A stretch of DNA of 40,159 nucleotides from an uncultured bacterium (GTDB lineage: Bacteria > Hydrogenedentota > Hydrogenedentia > Hydrogenedentales > SLHB01). Below the pieces are notes generated by a model. That model had not been told where the DNA came from and did not search any database. It saw nothing but the letters and a program-made list of their open reading frames with translations. The stretch's first letter is position 1. Every line of letters begins with the position of its first letter. A program made the translations under genes and the position numbers. The stretch lies in assembly GCA_937928585.1 (NCBI GenBank), contig CALEZK010000507.1, forward strand, positions 1 to 40,159. The letters run 5' to 3'. Below are positions 8,732-17,411 of this stretch, one piece after another.

Positions 8732-11050
8732 ATGTACGCACAAGCTCTGTTCTGTGTTTTGTCCGCGTTGGCCGCGGACGGCCCGCCGCTCGACGGCACC
8801 GCGCCGCTCACAATACAGGGCGACTTCCCCATGCAGATGGTTGCGGGCATCGACGCCTACCTCGACCGCGCACTTGACGAAAGTGTGGCGAAACGCGCAG
8901 CCCATTGGTCTCGCGATTTCTCTTCCCCTGAAGCCTACGACGCATCCGTAGAGCCAAATCGCGAGCGACTCAGAAAAATCATTGGCACAATCGACAAACG
9001 AGAACCAGTCGAGTTAACCACGATCGGCTATCCCGGCGCGGCCGGGTTAGTTGAAACGAGTTACTACAGTGTCAATCACGCGCGATGGACTGTCTTTCGC
9101 GGCGTTGAAGGAGAAGGACTGATCCTCGAACCAAAAATGGCGGTAAAGGCGCAAATCGTAATTCTCCCCGATGCCGGTGAAGCGCCTGAACTGCTTGCGG
9201 ACGTGATTGACGGGTCACCACGGAACATGCCTATTGCGCTGTACTTTGCGGAGATTGGATGTCGTGTCATCGTACCCGTACTGATTGATCGCAATGACAC
9301 GTGGTCCGGTGTCGATGGATTGTGCATGACGAACCAGCCGCACCGCGAATACATCTATCGCACTGGCTACGAACTTGGCCGCCATATTATTGGATACGAA
9401 GTGCAGAAAACGCTTGCGGTTGTCGATTGGTTTTCTCAACGCGACCCCGATGTTCCAATAGGAGTTGCGGGACGTGGCGAAGGGGGCTTAATCGCACTTT
9501 ATGCATCGGCCCTTGATCCGCGAATCGACGTAACCGTAGTTTCTGGATATTTCAAACCTCGAGAGGAAGTTTGGAAAGAGCCCATATATCGCAACGTTTG
9601 GTCATTGTTGCATGAGTTCGGCGATGCCGAAATTGCTTCTCTAGTCGCGCCGCGTAGCTTGATTATCGAGGCTGCTGATCATCCTGCCGTGACGGGCCCC
9701 CCTGCGCCTCGTGACGGCCGCGACGGTGCGGCGCCGGGGGTTATCGAAACGCCACCGGCGGGCTTAGTTGCACAGGAGGTGGAACGCGCAAAAAAACTTG
9801 TTGCGGGATTGAGTGCGTCCGACTCGATTGCATTGGTAAATGCTCCATCCAACGCGTTGCCAAACCATTCCTGGAGGCAAGAAACAGTTGCAGCATTTCA
9901 AGACGCGTTAAAAATTGTCCCTATTTTCGGTTCTAATCCTGGTGGGGGACCAATTCCGAAGTTTGATACTTCGCCGCGCATGAAACGACAGGTGCAACAG
10001 CTTGTTGATGACACACAATACCTCATGCATCAGGCGGAATTTCGGCGCAAAGAATTTTGGGCGAAAGCCGATGCAACATCACCGGAATCCTGGGCGAAAT
10101 CTGTCGAACCGTATCGGGAGTATCTCAACGAGGAAGCAATTGGCGCGCTACCGGCGATTAGCTTGCCACCAAACGCGCGCACGCGCCTGGTTTACGATCA
10201 ACCAACCTATCGCGGATACGAAGTCGTATTGGACGTCTACGCGGACGTCTTCGCCTATGGAATCTTGCTGATCCCCAAAGACATCGCCCCTGGCGAAAAG
10301 CGTCCCGTGGTCGTGTGCCAGCATGGCCTGGAAGGCCGCGTGCAGGAAGTCGCTGACCCTGCCGTCGACAGCCACTACTATCACCAGTTCGCGTGCAAGC
10401 TCGCCGAGCGCGGTTTCATCACCTATGCACCGCAGAATCCCTATATAGGCGAAGACAAGTTTCGCGTCTTACAGCGCAAGGCCAATCCGTTGAAGGTTTC
10501 GCTCTTCTCGTTCATCGTGCGCCAGCACGAGCAGACGCTGAATTGGCTCGGGTCCCTGCCATTTGTAGATTCAAAACGCATCGCGTTCTACGGGTTGAGC
10601 TACGGCGGAAAAACTGCATTGCGCGTGCCCGCGCTGCTTGATGGATACTGTCTGTCCATCTGCTCCGGAGATTACAACGAATGGATCTGGAAATGCGCGA
10701 GCGTCAGCCATTCGCTCTCATACGTCTTCACCGGTGAAGATGAAATGTGGGAATGGAACCTCGGCAATACGTTCAATCACGCGGAGATGAGCTGGCTAAT
10801 CTATCCCCGCCCCTTCATGGTCGAGCGCGGCCACCATGATGGTGTTGGGTATGACGAGTGGGTTGCGTACGAGTTCGCAAGGACAAAGAGACACTATGTG
10901 CTGCTCGGTTCAGGTGACGATGCAGAGATCGAGTATTTCAACGGGCCTCACACTATCCACGGCGTCGGCACATTCGCTTTTTTGCACGAAAAACTCGATT
11001 TCCCGCCGCGCGTTACTCCGCGTGATACGGTTGCACCTGCACAAAATTGA
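8732..11050 (+). CDS. secreted tandem alpha/beta hydrolase (acetyl xylan esterase/dienelactone hydrolase-like)
   Basis: The chosen ATG (8732) has a GGGAGGGG ribosome binding site and opens a signal-like hydrophobic N terminus; an upstream ATG at 8708 precedes that site. The 772-residue protein has two similar halves. Each has a stretch of the form W-x(n)-SPE-x-x-x-x-SVEP-x-R-E-x-L before an alpha/beta-hydrolase core (about residues 70 and 455). The second half has a normal nucleophile elbow, GLSYGG with Ser623, and candidate catalytic histidines H740/H743 (GPHTIHG). In the first half the same elbow reads GRGEGG, with Gly249 where the serine should be, so that half is probably non-catalytic. 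Relatives are esterases that often act on acylated polysaccharides; the substrate is not known here. Its last 38 bases overlap the 3' end of the convergent gene. Confidence 0.78.
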   Translation: MYAQALFCVLSALAADGPPLDGTAPLTIQGDFPMQMVAGIDAYLDRALDESVAKRAAHWSRDFSSPEAYDASVEPNRERLRKIIGTIDKREPVELTTIGYPGAAGLVETSYYSVNHARWTVFRGVEGEGLILEPKMAVKAQIVILPDAGEAPELLADVIDGSPRNMPIALYFAEIGCRVIVPVLIDRNDTWSGVDGLCMTNQPHREYIYRTGYELGRHIIGYEVQKTLAVVDWFSQRDPDVPIGVAGRGEGGLIALYASALDPRIDVTVVSGYFKPREEVWKEPIYRNVWSLLHEFGDAEIASLVAPRSLIIEAADHPAVTGPPAPRDGRDGAAPGVIETPPAGLVAQEVERAKKLVAGLSASDSIALVNAPSNALPNHSWRQETVAAFQDALKIVPIFGSNPGGGPIPKFDTSPRMKRQVQQLVDDTQYLMHQAEFRRKEFWAKADATSPESWAKSVEPYREYLNEEAIGALPAISLPPNARTRLVYDQPTYRGYEVVLDVYADVFAYGILLIPKDIAPGEKRPVVVCQHGLEGRVQEVADPAVDSHYYHQFACKLAERGFITYAPQNPYIGEDKFRVLQRKANPLKVSLFSFIVRQHEQTLNWLGSLPFVDSKRIAFYGLSYGGKTALRVPALLDGYCLSICSGDYNEWIWKCASVSHSLSYVFTGEDEMWEWNLGNTFNHAEMSWLIYPRPFMVERGHHDGVGYDEWVAYEFARTKRHYVLLGSGDDAEIEYFNGPHTIHGVGTFAFLHEKLDFPPRVTPRDTVAPAQN

Positions 11051-13505
11051 ATGCTGTGTCCCTGCCCGGAAGTGCGCTCGCGTCCGTGAAAGCTATATTC
11101 GCGCTGTTGCTGGTCGCACGGAAAACGCGCCGGTGAAACGTCAGGTGGGCGGGCTTGTTGCTATTGTACGGCGGAACGGCATTCGAGTTGCCGCTGGCGT
11201 AGGCATAGTCGATGGTGTAAGCGTCAATCACCTCCACGTTGTCGAACGAAATCAAGAGTCCGGTCGCCGCGTTCTCTTGTAATGCGTTCGTGGTCGCCGA
11301 GTACATTTTAAGCGAGTACAGCCGGCCCGGAGTCAAGCCATCCAATTTCTGTGTGACTCGATTCTCCCTGTCGCTGCCGCGGGACATCACGCAGAACTGA
11401 TCGCCGGCTTTATAGCGTGGATAACGCCCTTCCAAAAAGCTAAAACCATTCATCGATCCCGCGCGCACAGAACCGTCGCTGGCAGGTTCGATAGTCCATT
11501 CATCGAGCCCGTCGGCAAAATCGGGATTTCGCAAGTGACGCAATTCATAAGGGTCAGCGTTGTAGCGTTCCGTGTTGCCTTCGATGCAGTAATGCCGATA
11601 CAGCTTCTGCACATATCGCAGATACTCTTCATCGGCATTGTTGGAGATAAACTCCATCACGCCGCGAAGGCCTCGAAACCGAGGGTCGTTTGCAAGGGCA
11701 TTGAATTGCATGTCTAGCAATACGTTGTAGTCCGCTCCAGGATCCACATCGAGCGTGAAGGACGGAGCGGTAAAATAGCCAAGGCATACCACCATAGAGC
11801 GCTCGATACCCGGCACGACGCGTTGCCACTCCTCCATCCATTGGCCGAGACTACGGTTCACAAGCCGTTCGGCACCCATTAAGTTGGGCTCTTCGCGAAT
11901 ATAGTTTTCCCATGCATGAACAAAGCCAAGCTCATGCAACCTGCGACTGAATGCAAGCGGCCCTTCATCGCGAAACAAATCGACACACCATGCGTAGAAC
12001 TGCCTGTCCTTCATTGCGGGGGATTCCCGCAGCAGTGCGATAGACTCGGTCCACGCGCGATAGTGGGCATCAGTTTCCGTGGTGAACTCGTCGACTATCA
12101 GGCCGTTGAACCCGGGCCGTGAAATGCCAGGGTTCTGCAACCACGCATCTGTTACCGCGCGCGGCTCGGGCGGCGTGATGGACTTCAGTCCAAGCACACT
12201 TCCCGTAGCAATCCAACGACGACCCTCCGCCCGCCAATCGCTAAAAACCGCGTCCACTTCAGCATTGGCAGCGCCACCCACGAGTGTATTCACATTTGCG
12301 AGAATGTCATTCTCCACGACGTCTCTAGACAGTGGACCAAATGCGTCGACGTTGAGAGACACCGGGAAGTAACAGAACGCAATCTCCGGGATGAGGGCGA
12401 TGCGAAGATCTTTTGCTCCCGTTACTGCAACATCGAAACTGCCTTCCGGCAAGAAACACATCGCTTCCCAAGGTGCGTCCGCGTTTGGACGGCGGAGTCG
12501 CGGGAAATCAATTGTGTCTACAACGCGCACGGACGAAATGTTTGCGTCCGCGGGCCGCACCTGAATAGACACCCATCCTTCGCGCGGAATGGCAAAGCGT
12601 GTCCTGAATTCACTTGTGCCTTCAAGCTTTTTCGCGCGCCCCTTATCATCACCAAATAGGACCGCAACGAAATTGTTCAACGGCAGCGCTTTTCCAAAAC
12701 CAGCAGATTCCAATGACGGCCCGGGTGCGCGATAGGGGAAGCGTGCCGATAAAACCTTTCCGCCTGGAATGTCAATATTCAGTGAGATCAGCGCATCAAT
12801 GTTGGTTGCAAGTGTGCGAAATCGGGCAATCTCCGAGCCAACCAACCGCTTTGTCTCGTCCGGCACGCCGTGACCTGACATCGTAAGCGTGACGGGCGCG
12901 TCCATAGCCGCGCTGCCAAGCGCCTCCGTCAAAACGCTTGCAGCAATGGTATTGTCTTGCGGACGTGACCACAGTTCGACGAGACCGGCCGCGGCTTCAC
13001 TCGTAAGCGACTGCCGTAGTTGTATTGGCGTGCGCCAAAGCCCGCCGCCTCCACCCCAATCAAATACACGAATGGCGATTACATTCGTAGCGCCGGGCTT
13101 CAGGTGATCACCAAGCAATGCGATGCACCGAGTCTGGTACATGGTAAGGCGCGCGTCGTCCCCGAAGTCATCAATCTTGACGCCGTTGCAATAAACCGTG
13201 CCCGCATCATTGATGCCGCTGACAAAGAGGTGTGTACTGGGCGATACCCAGCCTGCGGGCACGTCAACTCGAATCCGATACCATGCCGCGCCATCGTAGT
13301 CTCGATGTCCGTCATCTTCCCAGCGCGTACCGACCCGGATCGGTTGCCAATCGGTATCTTCGAGGTCGGCACGCATCCAACCGGCGCTGGTCCCCTCATC
13401 ATTCGGATCGGTTTTGAACCGCCACCCCTGATGAAGGTCAATCTCCGGCTGAGCGTGTGCCACAAAGGCACCGAAGACAAGACACAGTGCTATTCTGCAT
13501 CGCAT
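11013..13505 (-). CDS. large secreted protein with GH2-like sugar-binding N-terminal domain, function unknown
   Basis: The start at 13505 is preferred: it has AGGAG 8 bases upstream and opens a clean signal peptide (MRCRIALCLVFGAFVAHA, cleavage near residue 18). The mature N terminus (IDLHQGWRFKTDP ... DTDWQPIRVGTRWED ... GAAWYRIRVDVP) resembles the jelly-roll domain preceding glycoside hydrolase family 2 barrels. The middle includes a likely barrel strand with acidic residues (FNGLIVDEFTTETD) and aromatic-rich segments, and the C-terminal approximately 170 residues look like a carbohydrate-binding beta-sandwich. I cannot match the central part to a named glycosidase family, so this is a candidate carbohydrate-active enzyme or a carbohydrate-binding surface protein. 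TerC lies 76 bp upstream on the same strand. Confidence 0.6.
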   Translation of the reverse strand: MRCRIALCLVFGAFVAHAQPEIDLHQGWRFKTDPNDEGTSAGWMRADLEDTDWQPIRVGTRWEDDGHRDYDGAAWYRIRVDVPAGWVSPSTHLFVSGINDAGTVYCNGVKIDDFGDDARLTMYQTRCIALLGDHLKPGATNVIAIRVFDWGGGGGLWRTPIQLRQSLTSEAAAGLVELWSRPQDNTIAASVLTEALGSAAMDAPVTLTMSGHGVPDETKRLVGSEIARFRTLATNIDALISLNIDIPGGKVLSARFPYRAPGPSLESAGFGKALPLNNFVAVLFGDDKGRAKKLEGTSEFRTRFAIPREGWVSIQVRPADANISSVRVVDTIDFPRLRRPNADAPWEAMCFLPEGSFDVAVTGAKDLRIALIPEIAFCYFPVSLNVDAFGPLSRDVVENDILANVNTLVGGAANAEVDAVFSDWRAEGRRWIATGSVLGLKSITPPEPRAVTDAWLQNPGISRPGFNGLIVDEFTTETDAHYRAWTESIALLRESPAMKDRQFYAWCVDLFRDEGPLAFSRRLHELGFVHAWENYIREEPNLMGAERLVNRSLGQWMEEWQRVVPGIERSMVVCLGYFTAPSFTLDVDPGADYNVLLDMQFNALANDPRFRGLRGVMEFISNNADEEYLRYVQKLYRHYCIEGNTERYNADPYELRHLRNPDFADGLDEWTIEPASDGSVRAGSMNGFSFLEGRYPRYKAGDQFCVMSRGSDRENRVTQKLDGLTPGRLYSLKMYSATTNALQENAATGLLISFDNVEVIDAYTIDYAYASGNSNAVPPYNSNKPAHLTFHRRVFRATSNSANIAFTDASALPGRDTAFNFVQVQPYHAE

Positions 13506-13581
13506 AGAAAAGGCTCCTGGCAAGGATACTAACCAGCGCCGCGCAATATCGCAATGCTTGGCAAGCTGAACCTCGACAGGG

Positions 13582-14550
13582 CTAGGCGTTGGCTTCGTCC
13601 TCCTTGTGCTTCTGCGGAAACATCACAGACAGCACCATTGTGACGATTAAGACGAGCACCGTGAAGCTCAGCGAAAAGATCACCGGTATGTGGAAGATGT
13701 CCATCAGCAACATCTTGATGCCGATGAACGTCAGCACGATTGCAAGGCCATATGACAACAAATGGAACGTATCGTGCGCGCCCGCGAGCAGGAAGTACAT
13801 CGCGCGAAGCCCGAGAATCGCAAAAACGTTTGAAGTCAAGACAATGAACGGATCAGTCGTGATCGCGAATATCGCGGGAATCGAGTCCACGGCGAAAACG
13901 ATATCAATGAAGCCAATCAAAGCGATGACCAACAACATCGGCGTCGCCATACGCACGCCGTCTACTTGCGTGAAAAGCTTCTCGCCATCGTAGTTGGACG
14001 AAACCTTGATGTGCCGTCGAACCCATATGATCATCAAGTTCTTTTCAAAATCGATGCTATGGCCGGTCGCCCACCACATCTTGATTCCGGTGAAAACGAG
14101 GAACGCGCCGAAGATATAGAGAATCCAGTGAAATTTTGCGATTAACCATGCGCCCAACACGATGAGAATGGCGCGCAACACCAGCGCTCCCAACACACCA
14201 ATCATCAAGCCGCGCTTCTGGTGCTCGGGCTTCACTTGGAAGTACGTGAAGATCAGCAGGAAGACAAAGATGTTGTCGACAGCGAGTGCCTTCTCGATTA
14301 AGTAACCGGTAATAAACTCTGTCGCCTTGATACTGGCCTCTTCATTACCTTGAAGCCCGCCGAGATACCACCAAAGCCATCCCACAAAAACAAAAGATAC
14401 GAACACCCAGATCGCCGACCAAATTGCAGCTTCCTTGATCGAAATCTTGTGTGCGCCCTGTTGCCGCATCACGACAAAATCGATAAAAAGCGCCAGAAGC
14501 ACAAACCCACTGAACAAAGTCCACATTAATGGAGTGCCGACAGATGTCAT
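13582..14550 (-). CDS. TerC-family integral membrane protein (Alx-like), probable manganese exporter
   Basis: A 322-residue protein with about eight to nine membrane segments. The frame runs on to 14856, but the extra N-terminal 102 codons lie over a riboswitch and promoter; the ATG at 14550 begins directly before the first membrane helix and has GAAGG nine bases upstream. TerC hallmarks are the A-V-D-N-I-F-V-F segment and the second acidic motif F-A-V-D-S-I-P-A-I-F, whose aspartates are proposed metal ligands, plus LRAMYFLLAG. TerC/Alx proteins export Mn2+ or help load metals onto exported enzymes. The manganese-type riboswitch upstream supports a manganese role here, which is stronger evidence than the annotation alone. 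Confidence 0.92.
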   Translation of the reverse strand: MTSVGTPLMWTLFSGFVLLALFIDFVVMRQQGAHKISIKEAAIWSAIWVFVSFVFVGWLWWYLGGLQGNEEASIKATEFITGYLIEKALAVDNIFVFLLIFTYFQVKPEHQKRGLMIGVLGALVLRAILIVLGAWLIAKFHWILYIFGAFLVFTGIKMWWATGHSIDFEKNLMIIWVRRHIKVSSNYDGEKLFTQVDGVRMATPMLLVIALIGFIDIVFAVDSIPAIFAITTDPFIVLTSNVFAILGLRAMYFLLAGAHDTFHLLSYGLAIVLTFIGIKMLLMDIFHIPVIFSLSFTVLVLIVTMVLSVMFPQKHKEDEANA

Positions 14551-14611
14551 GAAAAGCCGCCTTCGCGTGTTGTGTGGCGTGGTGAGCGCCAGCTTTTTGA
14601 GCCCGTAAAAG

Positions 14612-14748
14612 GCCCTGCTGGTCTCGCTGTCACGCTGGGCGTGGCTTGCGGCACCGGGCCCGCACAAAAAAGCATGCGGGATCCGTGTTGACGGCGCCGT
14701 AACTGCGTGGACGCGGGGTGCGTCCCGGGAGCTACTCCCCATCAGAGG
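14612..14748 (-). promoter_or_regulatory. yybP-ykoY (Mn2+) riboswitch in the terC leader
   Basis: Read on the minus strand, the conserved 5' element GGGGAGTAGC is at 14740-14731 and the conserved 3' element GCGAGACC at 14627-14620. They are joined by P1: CTGATGG (14745-14739) pairs with CCAGCAG (14621-14615) except for one A-G mismatch. Between them are a GGACGC/GCGTCC hairpin, a stem GGCGCCG/CGGTGCC enclosing TCAACACGG (the conserved L3-type sequence) and a CCCGCA/TGCGGG hairpin. This is the two-leg layout of the yybP-ykoY aptamer, which senses Mn2+ and commonly precedes terC/alx and mntP genes. A GCCTT just after the aptamer (14613-14609) can pair with AAGGC at the terC ribosome binding site, suggesting translational control; that last point is inference. 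Confidence 0.88.
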
Positions 14749-14755
14749 CGGCGCG

Positions 14756-14784
14756 ATTCTATAGTGACTGGGGGCGGGTGTCAA
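14756..14784 (-). promoter_or_regulatory. sigma70-type promoter for the terC riboswitch transcript
   Basis: On the minus strand TTGACA (14784-14779), a 17-bp spacer and TAGAAT (14761-14756) form a near-consensus promoter. The predicted start is about 14749, only a few bases before the P1 stem of the riboswitch, as expected for a transcript that begins with the aptamer. Confidence 0.82.
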
Positions 14785-14922
14785 TTTCCTTGCCCATGGT
14801 GCATACTCAGCACCTGGTAGAACGGTGCGATACAAACTGGCGCGCCCCACGGTCAATACGGGGTGCGCGCTCGCCTCGGCAAGGCAGATTGACCGAAAGA
14901 ATTCGTAGCGGGAGGACCAATC

Positions 14923-16656
14923 ATGAACAGGCGCGACTTCATTAAGACTTCAGTCGCTGGTGCGGCATTTGCCACAATCGGAGGACCTATGGCTACTGCG
15001 GAACAGCAGGTTCGGAAGCGTCCATTTTTTGACAAAGATCGCATTGCCGCGCGAAATACCAACCGGTCCACCGTGATTTCCCGGCACGGAATGGTCTGTG
15101 CCAGCCAGCCGCTCGCGGCTATGGCGGGAATCGACATACTTAAAGCCGGAGGGACCTGCATCGATGCCGCAATCGCCACCAACGCCGCACTCGGCGTCGT
15201 GGAGCCTGCGAGCAATGGTATCGGCGGCGACCTCTTCGCAATACTGTGGATCGAAAAAGACAAACGTCTTTACGGCGTAAATGCAAGTGGCCGCGCGCCG
15301 TACGCGTGGAATCTCAAGGCCGCAAAAGCCCTCGGATTGGATTCGATCCCGAGGCAAAGCCCGCTATCCTGGAACGTGCCCGGTTGTGTGAGCGGATGGG
15401 AGCTGCTAAGCGACTCTTGGGGCAAGTTGGGGCTTGCAAAATGTCTTGAACCAGCCATTGCGCTCGCGCGCGAGGGTTTTCCATTGTCACCGTTAATCTC
15501 AACGCACTTTAATTGGCCCAGTGAGATGGCCCCGCACATGGCCGCAGTCTATCATCCGAACGGCGCCATTCCCGGTTACGGCGAAATATTTCAGAATCCG
15601 CTGCTCGCAAACAGCCTGGAATCAATCGCGAAGGACGGCCCATCCGCGTTCTATGAAGGTGCGATCGCTGAAGCCATCGTGAAGAAGTCTGACGAACTTG
15701 GCGGAAAGATGAGTCTAAAGGACCTGAAGGACCACACGGCGAATCGCGTAGACCCGGTGAGCACCAATTACCGCGGATGGGACGTATGGGAAATTCCGCC
15801 GAATGGCCAGGGTATTGCGGTGTTGCAAATCCTCAACATGCTTGAACTGTTTGATATCGGCGGAATGAAGCCGAACTCTGCGGAACATCTTCACTTGTTT
15901 ATCGAAGCCAAGAAGCTCGCCTACGAAGATCGCGCGATTTACTACGCGGATCCGGAATTTGCAGACGTGCCCATCGCGCAGTTGATTTCGAAAGAGTACG
16001 CAAAGGAGCGCGCAAAGCGAATCAATCCCGAGCGCGCAGCCACCGAAGTAAATTACGGCGACCCAAAGCTCGACAGCGATACCATATACATGTGCGCGGC
16101 AGACGCCGAAGGCAACATGATCTCGCTTATCCAGAGTAACTACGCCGGCTTCGGATCGACGATTTGTCCAGACGACTGCGGTTTCGTCATTCAGAACCGC
16201 GGACAAGGTTTCTCGCTGGATCCAAAACATCGATGCAGGCTGGAGCCGCACAAGCGCCCATTCCATACCATCATTCCTGCGTTCATGACCAAAGATGCCA
16301 AGCCGGTAATGGCATTCGGCGTCATGGGCGGCGACTTTCAGCCGCAGGGGCACAGCCAGGTGACTATGAATATGATCGATTTTGGCATGACGCCGCAGGA
16401 AGCTGGGGACCAACCGCGGGTAAGCCATAATGGCAGCTCGACACCATCCGGAGGCCGAATGGACCGCGGTGGAAGGATAGGCTTCGAGCGTGGCATTGAA
16501 GACGGCGTCAAGCTCAAGCTCGCCGAAATGGGGCACGTTATCGAAGACGGCGTGGAGGCGCACGGTGGCTATCAGGCCATCTGGCGCGAGGATGATCCGC
16601 TTCGCTATTTTGGCGGCACCGATCCACGCCTCGATGGCGCCGCGCTCGGCTACTGA
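14923..16656 (+). CDS. ggt: gamma-glutamyltransferase family protein, Tat-exported
   Basis: The 577-residue protein starts at the ATG at 14923 with GGGAGG about 9 bases upstream. The N terminus has a twin-arginine signal (RRDFIK, then a hydrophobic stretch ending GGPMATA), so it is probably exported folded. The body matches the gamma-glutamyltranspeptidase Ntn-hydrolase family: GMVCASQPLAAMAGIDILKAGG near the start, and the autocleavage site at Thr387 (LDSDTIYMCAADAEGN), which would become the N-terminal nucleophile of the small subunit. GVMGGDFQPQGHSQ follows as expected. The family transfers or hydrolyses gamma-glutamyl groups of glutathione and similar compounds; many environmental homologues of this clade have unverified substrates. 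The ComB-like gene follows after 17 bp on the same strand. Confidence 0.9.
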   Translation: MNRRDFIKTSVAGAAFATIGGPMATAEQQVRKRPFFDKDRIAARNTNRSTVISRHGMVCASQPLAAMAGIDILKAGGTCIDAAIATNAALGVVEPASNGIGGDLFAILWIEKDKRLYGVNASGRAPYAWNLKAAKALGLDSIPRQSPLSWNVPGCVSGWELLSDSWGKLGLAKCLEPAIALAREGFPLSPLISTHFNWPSEMAPHMAAVYHPNGAIPGYGEIFQNPLLANSLESIAKDGPSAFYEGAIAEAIVKKSDELGGKMSLKDLKDHTANRVDPVSTNYRGWDVWEIPPNGQGIAVLQILNMLELFDIGGMKPNSAEHLHLFIEAKKLAYEDRAIYYADPEFADVPIAQLISKEYAKERAKRINPERAATEVNYGDPKLDSDTIYMCAADAEGNMISLIQSNYAGFGSTICPDDCGFVIQNRGQGFSLDPKHRCRLEPHKRPFHTIIPAFMTKDAKPVMAFGVMGGDFQPQGHSQVTMNMIDFGMTPQEAGDQPRVSHNGSSTPSGGRMDRGGRIGFERGIEDGVKLKLAEMGHVIEDGVEAHGGYQAIWREDDPLRYFGGTDPRLDGAALGY

Positions 16657-16673
16657 CACGCAGGTTTGCGATC

Positions 16674-17411
16674 TTGATCTGGCATTTCATCGAAGGGGAA
16701 GAAGGGTGCGCCTATGCAGTTCGACATGGCTGTGTAGCGATAATAGTAGACGCACTACGTGCCAGCGCCACTGCCGCATACATGCTCAACGCAGGCGCGA
16801 CAGAAATTCTCGCCGTTCGCGAAGTCGAGGAGGCATTTTCGTTGGCCGGCGCCTATCCGGATGCGCTGCTTGCCGGGGAGCGGGGTGGCCTGCCACCCAG
16901 GGGCTTCGACCTTGGAAACAGTCCCAGAAGCGTGTCCAAAGTTAACGGTAGGCGAGTTATCTTCACCACGACCACGGGCGCAGGCCGTCTTGTTCAAAGC
17001 TGGGGTGCGCACGCCGTTTACATGGGTTCGACCGTCAACGCAACCGCTGTGGCACGTGCCGCTGCGTCTCACCAGCGCGATGTTGTTGTTGTCCCCGCAG
17101 GACTCATGTCTGACGCGTCATACAATGCTCAGGAAGACTGGGTGGGAAGCGTCGCGGTTGCGATGGCTGCGGCAACCGAGCTTGGACCACTAGAAATCGG
17201 AGAAGGCGGCCACCGATACACCTACTGGCACGACAGAATCCTCTGCGACGGCATCGAGAAACTGTTTCAAACCGCACCCCACGCACAAAACCTTCGCGAA
17301 ATCGGCCAACACGAAGACATCGCATTTTGCGCCGGAATTGACACGATTGCCACGGTGCCCGTGGCCGTCGAACGCAATGGATTGGTCGTGCGCGTGGTCG
17401 CAGCCGACTAG
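16674..17411 (+). CDS. comB: 2-phosphosulfolactate phosphatase (ComB) family protein
   Basis: This 245-residue protein has the ComB pattern: V-D-A-L-R-A-S-A-T-A near residue 25, then the signature L-L-A-G-E-R-G-G ... GFDLGNSP and T-T-T-T-G-A-G-R. The start is a TTG at 16674 with CAGG about 10 bases upstream; no ATG lies nearby in frame. ComB hydrolyses phosphosulfolactate in methanogen coenzyme M synthesis; bacterial homologues without the rest of the pathway are common and their physiological substrate is uncertain. No comA, comC or sulfonate genes are visible in the window. It probably shares a transcript with the gamma-glutamyltransferase. Its TAG stop sits in a CTAG that is also the stop of the convergent isomerase. 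Confidence 0.85.
   Translation: MIWHFIEGEEGCAYAVRHGCVAIIVDALRASATAAYMLNAGATEILAVREVEEAFSLAGAYPDALLAGERGGLPPRGFDLGNSPRSVSKVNGRRVIFTTTTGAGRLVQSWGAHAVYMGSTVNATAVARAAASHQRDVVVVPAGLMSDASYNAQEDWVGSVAVAMAAATELGPLEIGEGGHRYTYWHDRILCDGIEKLFQTAPHAQNLREIGQHEDIAFCAGIDTIATVPVAVERNGLVVRVVAAD

Noticed and set aside
14551..14856. In-frame N-terminal extension of the TerC gene (about 102 codons)
   Set aside because: It runs across the riboswitch and promoter, has no membrane or signal character, and TerC proteins of normal length begin at the ATG at 14550.
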